Assembly: GCF_008271655.1 (NCBI RefSeq)
Contig: NZ_VKKX01000011.1
Span: 1-64,000, forward strand
DNA length: 64,000 nucleotides
Source of the DNA: Gemmobacter caeruleus
GTDB taxonomy: Bacteria; Pseudomonadota; Alphaproteobacteria; Rhodobacterales; Rhodobacteraceae
Direction of reading: 5' to 3'
Positions 36,218 through 44,331 of the stretch are shown piece by piece. The translations under genes were made by a program, and so were the position numbers. The notes below the pieces were generated by a model, which ran no database searches, had not been told where the DNA came from, and was given only the letters and a program-made list of their open reading frames with translations. Positions within the stretch are counted from its first letter, which is position 1; each line of letters opens with the position of its first letter.

Positions 36218-37132
36218 ATGCCCCTTGCCATGAACCGTGAAGTTTTCATCACCTGCGCCGTGACCGGATCGGGCGGCACGCAGGACAAAAGCCCGCATGT
36301 GCCGCGCAGCCCGGCCCAGATCGCCGAAAGCGCCATCGCGGCGGCCAAGGCGGGCGCGGCGGTGGTGCATTGCCATGTGCGCGACCCCGAAACCGGCAAG
36401 CCCGCCCGCGACCCGGCGCTCTATCGCGAGGTGACCGAGCGGATCCGTGACAGCGCGACCGATGTCGTGCTGAACCTGACCGCCGGGATGGGCGGCGATC
36501 TCCTGTTCGACGGCACCGAGGCGATGACGCGCATGTCGCCGCGCAGCGACATGGCCGGGGCGGCGGAGCGGGTGGCGCATGTCGTCGAATGCCGGCCGGA
36601 GATCTGCACGCTCGATTGCGGCACGATGAACTTTGCCGAGGCCGATTATGTGATGGTCAACACCCCCGGCATGCTGCGCGACATGGCGGCGCGCATGGTG
36701 GCCAGCGGTGTGCGGATCGAGATCGAGGCCTTTGACACCGGCCATTTGTGGTTCGCCAAGCAACTGGCGGCCGAAGGCATCATTCCCGACCCGGTGCTGG
36801 TGCAACTGTGCATGGGCGTGCCATGGGGGGCGCCCGACGATCTGAACACCTTTCTGGCCATGGTGAACAACGTGCCGGCCCACTGGCACTGGAGCGCGTT
36901 TTCCATCGGGCGCAACCAGATGCCCTATGCGGCGGCGGCGGTGCTGGCGGGCGGCAATGTGCGGGTGGGGCTGGAGGATAATCTCTGGCTCGACAAGGGC
37001 GTTCTGGCCACCAATGCGCAACTGGTGGAGCGCGCGGTCGGCATCATCTCCAATCTGGGGGCGCGGGTGCTGACCCCGGCCGAGGTGCGCGCCAAACTGA
37101 AGCTGGAAAAGCGGGCGCCGATGGCGAAGTGA
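36218..37132 (+). CDS. BKACE-family beta-keto acid cleavage enzyme, probable dehydrocarnitine:acetyl-CoA enzyme
   Basis: BKACE (DUF849) enzymes split a beta-keto acid with acetyl-CoA, giving acetoacetate and a new CoA ester. CdhC of Pseudomonas does this with 3-dehydrocarnitine to give betainyl-CoA. The 304-residue protein has the zinc motif VVHCHVRDPETGKP (His51, His53) and PEICTLDCGTMNF. GVPWGAPDDLNTFL and AAAVLAGGNVRVGLEDN are also typical. ATG 36218 follows CAGGAGA. The neighbouring carnitine dehydrogenase and CdhR-like regulator support dehydrocarnitine as the substrate. Confidence 0.88.
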   Translation: MPLAMNREVFITCAVTGSGGTQDKSPHVPRSPAQIAESAIAAAKAGAAVVHCHVRDPETGKPARDPALYREVTERIRDSATDVVLNLTAGMGGDLLFDGTEAMTRMSPRSDMAGAAERVAHVVECRPEICTLDCGTMNFAEADYVMVNTPGMLRDMAARMVASGVRIEIEAFDTGHLWFAKQLAAEGIIPDPVLVQLCMGVPWGAPDDLNTFLAMVNNVPAHWHWSAFSIGRNQMPYAAAAVLAGGNVRVGLEDNLWLDKGVLATNAQLVERAVGIISNLGARVLTPAEVRAKLKLEKRAPMAK

Positions 37133-37140
37133 GGGCTGCG

Positions 37141-37464
37141 ATGCGTGCTGTCTGGCTATCGCTGCTGATCCTGCTGGCGGCTTGCCAGCCCGAGGCGCCC
37201 GCCGGGCCGCCGGGTCAAAAGCTGGGCGCCACGGCGCGGGCCGAATGTCTGGCGGCGGGCGGCCGGGTGGGTCGCGGCGGGATTTTGCCCGGCGAGGTCT
37301 GCTTTCGCCCGACATCCGACGCGGGCAAGGCCTGCACCCGGGCCACCGATTGCAGCGGGCATTGCATGGCCGACAGCCGGACCTGTTCACCTGTTGCGCC
37401 GCAATTCGGCTGTTTCGCCTTTCTGGACGAGACCGGGCAGAACCTGTCCATCTGTGTTGACTGA
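37141..37464 (+). CDS. Small cysteine-rich lipoprotein
   Basis: This 107-residue protein begins MRAVWLSLLILLAACQPE, a lipoprotein signal with lipobox LAAC. The mature part is cysteine-rich, with at least eight cysteines in pairs such as KACTRATDCSGHCMADSRTC, and ends FLDETGQNLSICVD. It should be membrane-anchored in the periplasm with several disulfides. It lies eight bases after the BKACE gene and 48 before the carnitine dehydrogenase start, so it is probably cotranscribed. The family was not recognised. A GTG at 37129 is an alternative, less likely start. Confidence 0.75.
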   Translation: MRAVWLSLLILLAACQPEAPAGPPGQKLGATARAECLAAGGRVGRGGILPGEVCFRPTSDAGKACTRATDCSGHCMADSRTCSPVAPQFGCFAFLDETGQNLSICVD

Positions 37465-37512
37465 GCGGCGCGGATCGTGCCCAACCGATTGAAAATGCTG
37501 GAAGGAATGACG

Positions 37513-38970
37513 ATGGCGCGCAAGGCGGCAATCATCGGCGGCGGGGTGATCGGCGGCGGCTGGGCCGCGCGGTTCCTGCTCAATGGCTGGGATGTGGCGG
37601 TGTTCGACCCCGACCCGCAGGCCGAACGCAAGATCGGCGAGGTTTTGGCAAACGCCCGCGCGGCGCTTCCGGCGCTGTCGGATGTGCCGATGCCGGCCGA
37701 GGGGCGGCTTTCCTTCGCGGGCACCGTCACCGAGGCGGTGGAGGGCGCGAGCTATATCCAGGAAAGCGTCAGCGAGCGGCTGGACCTGAAGCACCGCGTG
37801 TTCGCGCAGATCCAGCAGGTCGCGCCGGGCGTGTTGATCGGGTCTTCGACCAGCGGTTTCAAGCCGTCGCAATTGCAGGAAAACGCCCCTGATCCGGGGA
37901 TGATCTTTGTCGCCCACCCGTTCAACCCGGTCTATCTGCTGCCCCTGGCCGAGGTGGTGCCCAGCCCGGCCAACCCGCCAGAGGCCATTGAAAAAGCCAA
38001 GGAAATCCTGCGCGAAATCGGGATGTTCCCGCTTCATGTCCGCAAGGAGATCGACGCCCATATCGCCGACCGCTTTCTTGAGGCCGTCTGGCGCGAGGCG
38101 CTCTGGCTGGTCAAGGACGGCATCGCCACCACCGAGGAAATCGACGAGGCGATCCGCATGGGCTTTGGCCTCCGCTGGGGCCAGATGGGCCTGTTCGAGA
38201 CCTATCGCGTGGCGGGCGGCGAGGCCGGCATGAAGCATTTCATGGCGCAGTTCGGCCCCTGCCTGCAATGGCCCTGGACCAAGCTGACCGATGTGCCGGA
38301 ATTCAACGACGAACTGGTCGATCTGATCGCCGGCCAGTCCGACGCGCAATCGGGCGCCTATACGATCCGCGAGCTGGAGCGGATCCGCGACGGCAACCTG
38401 ATCGGCTTCCTGCGCGCGCTCAAGGATCGCAACTGGGGCGCGGGTCGCGTGCTGCGCGACCATGACGAACGCCGCCGCACCGCGTTTCGCGAGGCCGAGG
38501 CGACAGGCGCGCCGCTGGTCATGGCACAGATGCAGGTGCTGCCCGGCTGGATCGACTATAACGGCCACATGACCGAAAGCCGCTATCTGTTCGCGGCCTC
38601 GGAAACCTCGGACGCCTTTCTGCGGCTGATCGGGTCCGACATGGATTATGTCGCCAGCGGGTTCAGCTATTACACCGCCGAGAGCCATATCATGCATCTG
38701 GGCGAGGCCAGGCTGGGCGACCGGCTGACCGGCACGCTTCAGGTTCTGGCGGCGGATGAAAAGCGCCTGCACATCTTCATCCGCATCCTCAAGGGGGATG
38801 CGCCGGTGGCAACCATCGAACAGATGCTGTTGCATGTGGATATGAAGGCCGGGCGCAGCGTGCCCGCCGCCGCGCAGGTGCTGGATCGACTGATGCCGAT
38901 TGCCCGGGCGCATCAGGCCCTGCCCCGCCCCGAGGCGGCCGGGCGTTTCACCGGCCAGCGGAAAGGGTAG
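37513..38970 (+). CDS. lcdH: L-carnitine dehydrogenase fused to a thioesterase domain
   Basis: The enzyme oxidises L-carnitine to 3-dehydrocarnitine with NAD+. The 485-residue protein has an N-terminal Rossmann fold (AIIGGGVIGGGWAARFLLNG) and the 3-hydroxyacyl-CoA-dehydrogenase-type core with SSTSGFKPSQL and VAHPFNPVYLLPLAEVV. From about residue 335 a hot-dog thioesterase domain follows (PGWIDYNGHMTESRYLFAAS), as in rhizobial LcdH; the thioesterase corresponds to separate CdhB of Pseudomonas and could release betaine from betainyl-CoA. ATG 37513 has GGAAGGA six bases upstream; GTG 37477 and ATG 37507 are weaker. Confidence 0.9.
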   Translation: MARKAAIIGGGVIGGGWAARFLLNGWDVAVFDPDPQAERKIGEVLANARAALPALSDVPMPAEGRLSFAGTVTEAVEGASYIQESVSERLDLKHRVFAQIQQVAPGVLIGSSTSGFKPSQLQENAPDPGMIFVAHPFNPVYLLPLAEVVPSPANPPEAIEKAKEILREIGMFPLHVRKEIDAHIADRFLEAVWREALWLVKDGIATTEEIDEAIRMGFGLRWGQMGLFETYRVAGGEAGMKHFMAQFGPCLQWPWTKLTDVPEFNDELVDLIAGQSDAQSGAYTIRELERIRDGNLIGFLRALKDRNWGAGRVLRDHDERRRTAFREAEATGAPLVMAQMQVLPGWIDYNGHMTESRYLFAASETSDAFLRLIGSDMDYVASGFSYYTAESHIMHLGEARLGDRLTGTLQVLAADEKRLHIFIRILKGDAPVATIEQMLLHVDMKAGRSVPAAAQVLDRLMPIARAHQALPRPEAAGRFTGQRKG

Positions 38971-38974
38971 GCGC

Positions 38975-40138
38975 ATGTTCTTTGGCATGACCGACGAACA
39001 GAAGATGATTGTCGAAACCACCCGCGCCTTCGTGGAGGCGGAACTTTATCCGCATGAGGCCGAGGTGGAGCGCACGGGCCATCTGCGGCCCGACCTGATC
39101 CGCGAGATCCAGAAAAAGGCCATGGAAGCAGGGCTTTACGCCGCCAACATGCCCGAAGATGTCGGCGGCGCCGGCCTCGATACGCTGAGCTGGCTGCTCT
39201 ATGAACGCGAACTGGGCCGGGCGAATTACGCCCTGCACTGGACCTGCGTCGCGCGGCCCTCGAACATCCTGCTGGCGGGCACCCCGGAACAGCGCGAGAG
39301 ATACCTCTTTCCCTGCATTCGCGGCGAGAAATGGGATTGCCTGGCCATGACCGAACCCGGCGCCGGATCCGATCTGCGCGGCATGACCGCCAGCGCCCGG
39401 CGCGAGGGGGGCGACTGGGTGCTGAACGGCACCAAACATTTCATCAGCCATGCCGACCTGGCCGATTTCGCCATCGTCTTCATGGCCAGCGGCGAGGAAG
39501 ATACCCCGCGCGGCAAGAAAAAGCTGATCACCGCCTTCTTCGTGGACAAGGGGACGCCCGGCTTTTCGGTGCGCGAGGGCTATCGCAATGTCAGCCACCG
39601 CGGCTACACCAATTGCGTGCTGGATTTCGACAATGTCCGCCTGCCCGACAGCGCGGTTCTGGGCGAGGCGCATAAGGGGTTCGAGGTCGCGAATACCTGG
39701 CTGGGGGCGACGCGCCTGCAAGTCGCCTCCACCTGCCTCGGCCGCGCCGACCGGGCGTTGCAACACGCGATCGGTTATGCGGCCGAGCGTCGGCAATTCG
39801 GGCAGCAGATCGGCAAGTTCCAGGGCGTCAGCTTCAAGCTGGCCGATATGGCGATGGAGCTGAAGGCGGCGGAACTGCTGACCTGGGAAGCGGCGTGGAA
39901 ATTCGACCAGGGCACGGTGACCGAGGCGGATATGAGCATGGCCAAGCTGAAGGCGACCGAAGTGCTGGCCATGGTCGCCGATGAGGCGATCCAGATCCAT
40001 GGCGGCATGGGATTGATGGATGACCTGCCGCTGGAACGCATCTGGCGCGACGCGCGGGTGGAGCGGATCTGGGAAGGCACTTCGGAGATCCAGCGCCATA
40101 TCATCAGCCGCGAATTGCTCCGCGCGGTCGGCGGCTGA
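38975..40138 (+). CDS. Acyl-CoA dehydrogenase of the carnitine island (CaiA-like role)
   Basis: The 387-residue flavoenzyme has CLAMTEPGAGSDLRGM, FISHADLADFAIVFMA and the C-terminal RVERIWEGTSEIQRHII, whose Glu in WEGT is the usual catalytic base. It starts four bases after the carnitine dehydrogenase stop with AAAGGG before ATG 38975. In this setting it probably interconverts gamma-butyrobetainyl-CoA and crotonobetainyl-CoA; the direct evidence is only membership of the acyl-CoA dehydrogenase family and its CaiD-like downstream neighbour. Confidence 0.88.
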   Translation: MFFGMTDEQKMIVETTRAFVEAELYPHEAEVERTGHLRPDLIREIQKKAMEAGLYAANMPEDVGGAGLDTLSWLLYERELGRANYALHWTCVARPSNILLAGTPEQRERYLFPCIRGEKWDCLAMTEPGAGSDLRGMTASARREGGDWVLNGTKHFISHADLADFAIVFMASGEEDTPRGKKKLITAFFVDKGTPGFSVREGYRNVSHRGYTNCVLDFDNVRLPDSAVLGEAHKGFEVANTWLGATRLQVASTCLGRADRALQHAIGYAAERRQFGQQIGKFQGVSFKLADMAMELKAAELLTWEAAWKFDQGTVTEADMSMAKLKATEVLAMVADEAIQIHGGMGLMDDLPLERIWRDARVERIWEGTSEIQRHIISRELLRAVGG

Positions 40139-40149
40139 TCCGTCGCAAG

Positions 40150-40383
40150 GGGGGCTGTCTGCCCCCCACGGCCCCTTCGGGGCCTCCCCCCGAGGATATT
40201 TTTGAACAGATGAATAACCCGATGTTAACCGAATCTGTGACTACTGATCTTGCGGAACAGGCGGGGACGCCGATGGCCGTAACAGGTGAAGATTCCCTGC
40301 CTCCTTGGCTGGAGGCAGGGCGTCTGCCCCACGCCTTCATCTGTTCAAAAATATCCTCGGGGGCCCGGGGGCAGACAGCCCCC
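40150..40383. repeat. Long composite inverted repeat enclosing a small hairpin
   Basis: Two arms face each other around a 121-base centre. The outer arms are a perfect 17-base pair (40150-40166 with 40367-40383, core GGGGGCTGTCTGCCCCC). The inner arms are a perfect 23-base pair (40192-40214 with 40336-40358, beginning GAGGATATTTTTGAACAG). The centre holds another perfect 10-base hairpin (CCCTGCCTCC at 40295-40304 with GGAGGCAGGG at 40311-40320). The element lies between the acyl-CoA dehydrogenase and acyl-CoA synthetase genes and contains no convincing ORF. The inner arms belong to the gene-end repeat family. Confidence 0.85.
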
Positions 40384-40412
40384 GGCGCGGGCCAAATGGC
40401 GCGGGGCTGGGC

Positions 40413-42401
40413 ATGAGCGATCTGCACCGCCTGCTGCGCCCGCGTTCCATCGCCGTTCTGGGCGCCGGCTGGGCCGAGAACGTGATCGAGCAATGTCACC
40501 GGATGGGGTTTGACGGCCCGATCTGGCCGGTTCATCCCAAGCGCGCCACGGTGGGTGGGCTGCGCGCCTATGCGCGGCTGGCCGATCTGCCCGGTGTGCC
40601 GGATGCGACCTTTATCGGGGTCAACCGCTTCGCCACGCTGGATGTGGTGCGCGAACTGGCGGCCATGGGGGCGGGCGGCGCCATCTGTTTTGCGAGCGGC
40701 TGGGAAGAGGCCGGTGAGGCCGGGCTTCAGGCCGACTTGGTCGCGGCGGCGGGCGCGATGCCGATCCTTGGGCCGAACTGCTATGGGGTGATCAACTATC
40801 TCGACGGTGCGCTGCTCTGGCCCGATCAGCATGGCGGGCAGCGGGTGGAGCGCGGTGTCGCGCTGCTCAGCCAGTCGTCGAATATCGTGATCAACCTGAC
40901 CATGCAGGCCCGTGCCTTGCCGGTGGCCTATGTGGCCTGTCTGGGCAACGCCGCGCAGGTGGGGCTGGCGGAACTGGCCGGCGCGCTGCTGGCGGATGAG
41001 CGAGTGACGGCGCTTGGCCTTTATGTCGAGGGGATCGACGATGCGCCGGCCTTTGCCGCCCTGGCCGAAGCCGCGCGGGCGGCGGGCAAGGGGATCGTCG
41101 CGATCAAGTCGGGCAAGACCGAGCTGTCGCGCGCGGCGGCGGCCTCGCATACCGCGTCACTGGCGGGGGGCGGGGCGGCGTCTTCGGCCTTTCTGCGGCA
41201 ATGCGGCGTGGCCGAGGTGGAGACGCTGCCCGCGCTGATCGAGACGTTGAAGATTCTGCATGTGCATGGTCCGGGTCTGGGCGCGCGGATCTGTTCTCTG
41301 TCCTGTTCGGGCGGTGAGGCGGGGTTGGTGGCTGATCTGGCCGCGCCGGCGGGGATCGGCTTTCCGCCGGTGCCCGCGCCCACCGAGGCCCGCCTGGCCG
41401 AGATCCTCGGACCGATCGTCACTATTGCCAACCCATTGGATTATCACACCTTCATCTGGGGTGACGGGCCGCGCACCACGGATGTCTTTACCACGATGCT
41501 GGCCGCCTATGATGCCGGGATCTATATCATCGACCCGCCGCGACCCGATCGCTGCGACCCGTCGAGCTATGGCCCCGCGCTGGAGGCGATTGCCGCGGCG
41601 CAGCGGACGACCGGGCGCCCGGCCTTTCCCGTCGCCTCCTTGCCCGAGAATTTCGATGAGGGGCAGGCGGCGCGCTTCATGGCGGAGGGGCTGGTGCCGT
41701 TGATGGGGCTGGAGACCGCGCTTGCGGCCTTGAAGGCGGCGCAGGTGCCGGCGGGGGAGCCGGGCTGGCGACCGCTGGTGGCGGTGCCCGCCGGCGCGGC
41801 GCGCCTGCTGGACGAGGCCGAGGGCAAGGCGGCCCTGGCCGCCGCTGGCGTTTCGGTGCCGCGCGCGGTGACCGCGCCCGACCTTGCCGCGCTGCGGCCT
41901 GCGGGGCTGACCCCGCCCTTCGCGCTCAAGGGGCTGGGTTTTGCGCACAAGACCGAGGCGGGGGCGGTGCGGCTGGGGCTGACCACGCTGGACGGGCAGG
42001 CCGAGATGCCCGGTGCCACCGGCTATCTGCTGGAGGAGATGGTGACCGGCGCCCGGGCCGAGATGCTGCTCGGGCTGCGGCGCGACCCGGTTTACGGGGT
42101 GACGCTGACGCTCGGCATGGGCGGCATCACGGCCGAGGTGCTGGCCGATACCGCGACGCTGGTCTGGCCGGTGACGGCCGCGCAGATCGACGGGGCGCTG
42201 CGGGGCCTGCGGCTCTGGCCGCTGCTGGACGGCTATCGCGGGCGACCGCGCCCCGATCTCGCCGCCTTTGCCGATATGGCGTTGCGGCTGGGGGCCCTGA
42301 TGGCGGCGGATGCCAGGCTGGAGGAAATCGAAATCAACCCGGTGCTGCTGTGCGAAAGCGGGGCGGTGGCGGTGGATGCCTTGATACGGAGGGTGGAATG
42401 A
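40413..42401 (+). CDS. Acyl-CoA synthetase, NDP-forming (acetate-CoA ligase family)
   Basis: This 662-residue protein has the layout of fused ADP-forming acyl-CoA synthetases. It has a CoA-binding Rossmann domain (LLRPRSIAVLGAGW), a succinyl-CoA-ligase-like pair of domains with the phosphorylated His in AASHTASLAGG (His246), and a C-terminal ATP-grasp domain (FALKGLGFAHKTEAGAVRLGL, in part; EIEINPVLL). It would activate a carboxylate with CoA and ATP. In this island gamma-butyrobetaine, crotonobetaine or carnitine is the plausible substrate, replacing CaiC or CaiB. ATG 40413 follows the inverted repeat; the hydratase start overlaps its stop. Confidence 0.88.
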   Translation: MSDLHRLLRPRSIAVLGAGWAENVIEQCHRMGFDGPIWPVHPKRATVGGLRAYARLADLPGVPDATFIGVNRFATLDVVRELAAMGAGGAICFASGWEEAGEAGLQADLVAAAGAMPILGPNCYGVINYLDGALLWPDQHGGQRVERGVALLSQSSNIVINLTMQARALPVAYVACLGNAAQVGLAELAGALLADERVTALGLYVEGIDDAPAFAALAEAARAAGKGIVAIKSGKTELSRAAAASHTASLAGGGAASSAFLRQCGVAEVETLPALIETLKILHVHGPGLGARICSLSCSGGEAGLVADLAAPAGIGFPPVPAPTEARLAEILGPIVTIANPLDYHTFIWGDGPRTTDVFTTMLAAYDAGIYIIDPPRPDRCDPSSYGPALEAIAAAQRTTGRPAFPVASLPENFDEGQAARFMAEGLVPLMGLETALAALKAAQVPAGEPGWRPLVAVPAGAARLLDEAEGKAALAAAGVSVPRAVTAPDLAALRPAGLTPPFALKGLGFAHKTEAGAVRLGLTTLDGQAEMPGATGYLLEEMVTGARAEMLLGLRRDPVYGVTLTLGMGGITAEVLADTATLVWPVTAAQIDGALRGLRLWPLLDGYRGRPRPDLAAFADMALRLGALMAADARLEEIEINPVLLCESGAVAVDALIRRVE

Positions 42402-43201
42402 CCGAAATGACCATGCTGACCGAGGGGCCGTTCCGCACCCGGCGTGACGGCCCGATCCTGGAACTGACGCTCGACCGTCCCAAGGCCAATGCGATCGACC
42501 TCAAGACCAGCCGCATCATGGGTCTGGCCTTTCGGGCGTTTCGCGATGATGACAGCCTGCGCGTGGCGATCCTGCGGGCCGAGGGGGACAAGTTCTTTTG
42601 CCCCGGCTGGGATCTCAAGGCTGCGGCGGAGGGCGACGCGGTGGATGGCGATTACGGGGTCGGCGGCTTTGGCGGGTTGCAGGAATTGCCGAACCTGAAC
42701 AAGCCGGTCATCGCGGCGGTGAACGGCATCTGCTGCGGTGGCGGGCTGGAACTGGCGCTGTCTTGCGATCTGATCCTTGCCTCGGAAAATGCGACCTTTG
42801 CCCTGCCGGAAATCCGGTCGGGCACGGTGGCGGATGCGGCCTCGATCAAGCTGCCCAAGCGCATTCCCTATCATGTGGCGATGGATCTCTTGCTGACGGG
42901 GCGCTGGTTCGATGCCGATGAGGCGCTGCGTTGGGGCCTTTTGAAAGAGATCACGACCTCTGAGGCGCTGCTGGACAAGGCATGGGAACTGGCGCGGCTG
43001 CTCGCCTCGGGCCCGCCGCTGGTCTATGCCGCGATCAAGGAAGTGGTGCGCGAGGCCGAGGCGATGCGGTTCCAGGACGCGCTGAACCGCATCACCAAGC
43101 GGCAGATACCGACGGTGGACCGGCTCTATTCCAGCGAGGATCAACTGGAAGGCGCACGGGCCTTTGCCGAAAAGCGCGATCCGGTCTGGAAGGGGCGCTA
43201 A
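42398..43201 (+). CDS. caiD: Carnitinyl-CoA dehydratase / crotonobetainyl-CoA hydratase (CaiD-like)
   Basis: CaiD adds water to crotonobetainyl-CoA to give L-carnitinyl-CoA. The 267-residue crotonase has the oxyanion segment NGICCGGGLELALS and TFALPEIRSGTVADAASIKL. Several blocks are close to E. coli CaiD as remembered, notably GWDLKAAAEG and the C-terminal AFAEKRDPVWKGR. It overlaps the synthetase stop by ATGA with GGAGG upstream. It is the strongest pointer to betaine-CoA chemistry in the cluster. The last four bases overlap the convergent GntR gene. Confidence 0.88.
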   Translation: MTEMTMLTEGPFRTRRDGPILELTLDRPKANAIDLKTSRIMGLAFRAFRDDDSLRVAILRAEGDKFFCPGWDLKAAAEGDAVDGDYGVGGFGGLQELPNLNKPVIAAVNGICCGGGLELALSCDLILASENATFALPEIRSGTVADAASIKLPKRIPYHVAMDLLLTGRWFDADEALRWGLLKEITTSEALLDKAWELARLLASGPPLVYAAIKEVVREAEAMRFQDALNRITKRQIPTVDRLYSSEDQLEGARAFAEKRDPVWKGR

Positions 43202-43806
43202 GGCATCCGGGCCAGCAAGTGATCGCGGGCGTCTTGCAGGTGCTGGGTCAGCAGGGCGGCCGCGACGGTGGCCTGACCCTGCGCCCAGGCGTCGTAAATC
43301 GCCTGATGATCGGCCAGCCAGCGCGCGGTTTCGCTGGTCAGGCTGTCATAGCGCGCCGCATGGATCGCGCAGGTGTCGCGCAATTCGGCGATCAGTGCCA
43401 GATGTCGGGGCCGCCGCGCCGGGGCATAGAGGGCGCGGTGAAAATCCCAATCGCCCGCGACCCAGCCGGGGCGCCCGGCCTCCAGATCCGATTTGCGCAG
43501 CTGGTATAGCGCCTCGGCGTGATCTTCGGGGGTGGCCGCGCGCGCGGCGTGGTGGATCAGGTCGCCCTCCAGCAACAGGCGCAGGTCAAACACCTCGGCC
43601 AGTTCGGCATGGGTCAGCGCCACGACCTGCGCGCCCTTGCCGGGGATCACCGTCACCAGCCGATCCGCCGCCAGCCGCTGCAAGGCATCGCGCACGGGAA
43701 TGCGGCTGACCCCGTGGCGCGCGGCCAGTTCGGTCTGCAACAGCAGCGTGCCGGGGGGCAGGCGCCCGGTCAGGATTTCGTGCCGCAGAGTTTCTGTCAG
43801 GGTCAT
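43198..43806 (-). CDS. GntR/FadR-family transcriptional regulator
   Basis: The 202-residue protein has an N-terminal winged helix (LRHEILTGRLPPGTLLL, ARHGVSRIPVRDALQRLAADRLV) and an all-helical FCD ligand-binding domain (LRLLLEGDLIHHAARAAT). ATG 43806 is used; the frame is open far upstream across the OsmC gene. It converges with the hydratase and is divergent from osmC. A perfect palindrome 20 bases upstream is its likely operator, so it probably represses itself and osmC. Whether it controls the whole island cannot be told. Confidence 0.9.
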   Translation of the reverse strand: MTLTETLRHEILTGRLPPGTLLLQTELAARHGVSRIPVRDALQRLAADRLVTVIPGKGAQVVALTHAELAEVFDLRLLLEGDLIHHAARAATPEDHAEALYQLRKSDLEAGRPGWVAGDWDFHRALYAPARRPRHLALIAELRDTCAIHAARYDSLTSETARWLADHQAIYDAWAQGQATVAAALLTQHLQDARDHLLARMP

Positions 43807-43824
43807 GTTGCGCCGGTTCTTCTG

Positions 43825-43846
43825 TTGTGTATACATGTATACACAA
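43825..43846. promoter_or_regulatory. Perfect 22-bp palindrome, GntR operator
   Basis: The core reads TGTGTATACATGTATACACA (43826-43845), extended by one matching base pair on each side. It lies between the divergent gntR and osmC starts. GntR/FadR-family regulators commonly bind palindromes containing TGTATACA-like halves, so this is very probably the operator of the adjacent regulator. Confidence 0.88.
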
Positions 43847-43863
43847 TGCTGAAGGGGGCTGCA

Positions 43864-44331
43864 ATGCCGCATGACTATACGAGCCACATCGTCTGGACCG
43901 GAAACCGCGGCGCGGGCACGGAGGATTACCGCGCCTATGACCGAACCTGGAACATCGCCGTGCCGGGCAAGCCTGTCATCGCCTGTTCCAATGACCCTCT
44001 GCTGGGCGGCGATCCCGGCAAGATGAACCCCGAAGACCTGCTGCTTTCCGCGCTCTCGGCCTGTCATATGCTGTGGTATCTGCATTATGCCAGCGATGCG
44101 GGCATTGCGGTGCAGGCCTACGAAGACAGCCCGCTGGGCCGGGCCGAGATGGGGCCGGGCGGCGCCGGCCGGTTCACCCATGTCACGCTGCGCCCCCGGA
44201 TCACCCTGCCCGCCGGCACCGATCTGGCGCAGGCCGAGGCGATCCACCACCGCATTCACAAGGTCTGTTTCATCGCACGATCGGTGAATTTTCCAGTCGA
44301 TTACGCGCCGGAATTCGCGCTTTCGGCCTGA
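43864..44331 (+). CDS. OsmC/Ohr-family protein
   Basis: OsmC-family proteins reduce organic hydroperoxides with a pair of cysteines. The 155-residue protein has MNPEDLLLSALSACHMLWYLHYA with the first catalytic-type Cys, and HRIHKVCFIARSVNFPV with the second. It starts with a strong AGGGGG ribosome binding site at ATG 43864, just after the palindromic operator. Its 3' end overlaps the convergent flavin reductase gene by 31 bases. A role in peroxide defence, or removal of reactive by-products of the betaine-CoA pathway, is inference. Confidence 0.9.
   Translation: MPHDYTSHIVWTGNRGAGTEDYRAYDRTWNIAVPGKPVIACSNDPLLGGDPGKMNPEDLLLSALSACHMLWYLHYASDAGIAVQAYEDSPLGRAEMGPGGAGRFTHVTLRPRITLPAGTDLAQAEAIHHRIHKVCFIARSVNFPVDYAPEFALSA

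Noticed and set aside
40210..40416. A 68-codon frame inside the composite inverted repeat
   Set aside because: It has no ribosome binding site, and its second half is translated from repeat arms.
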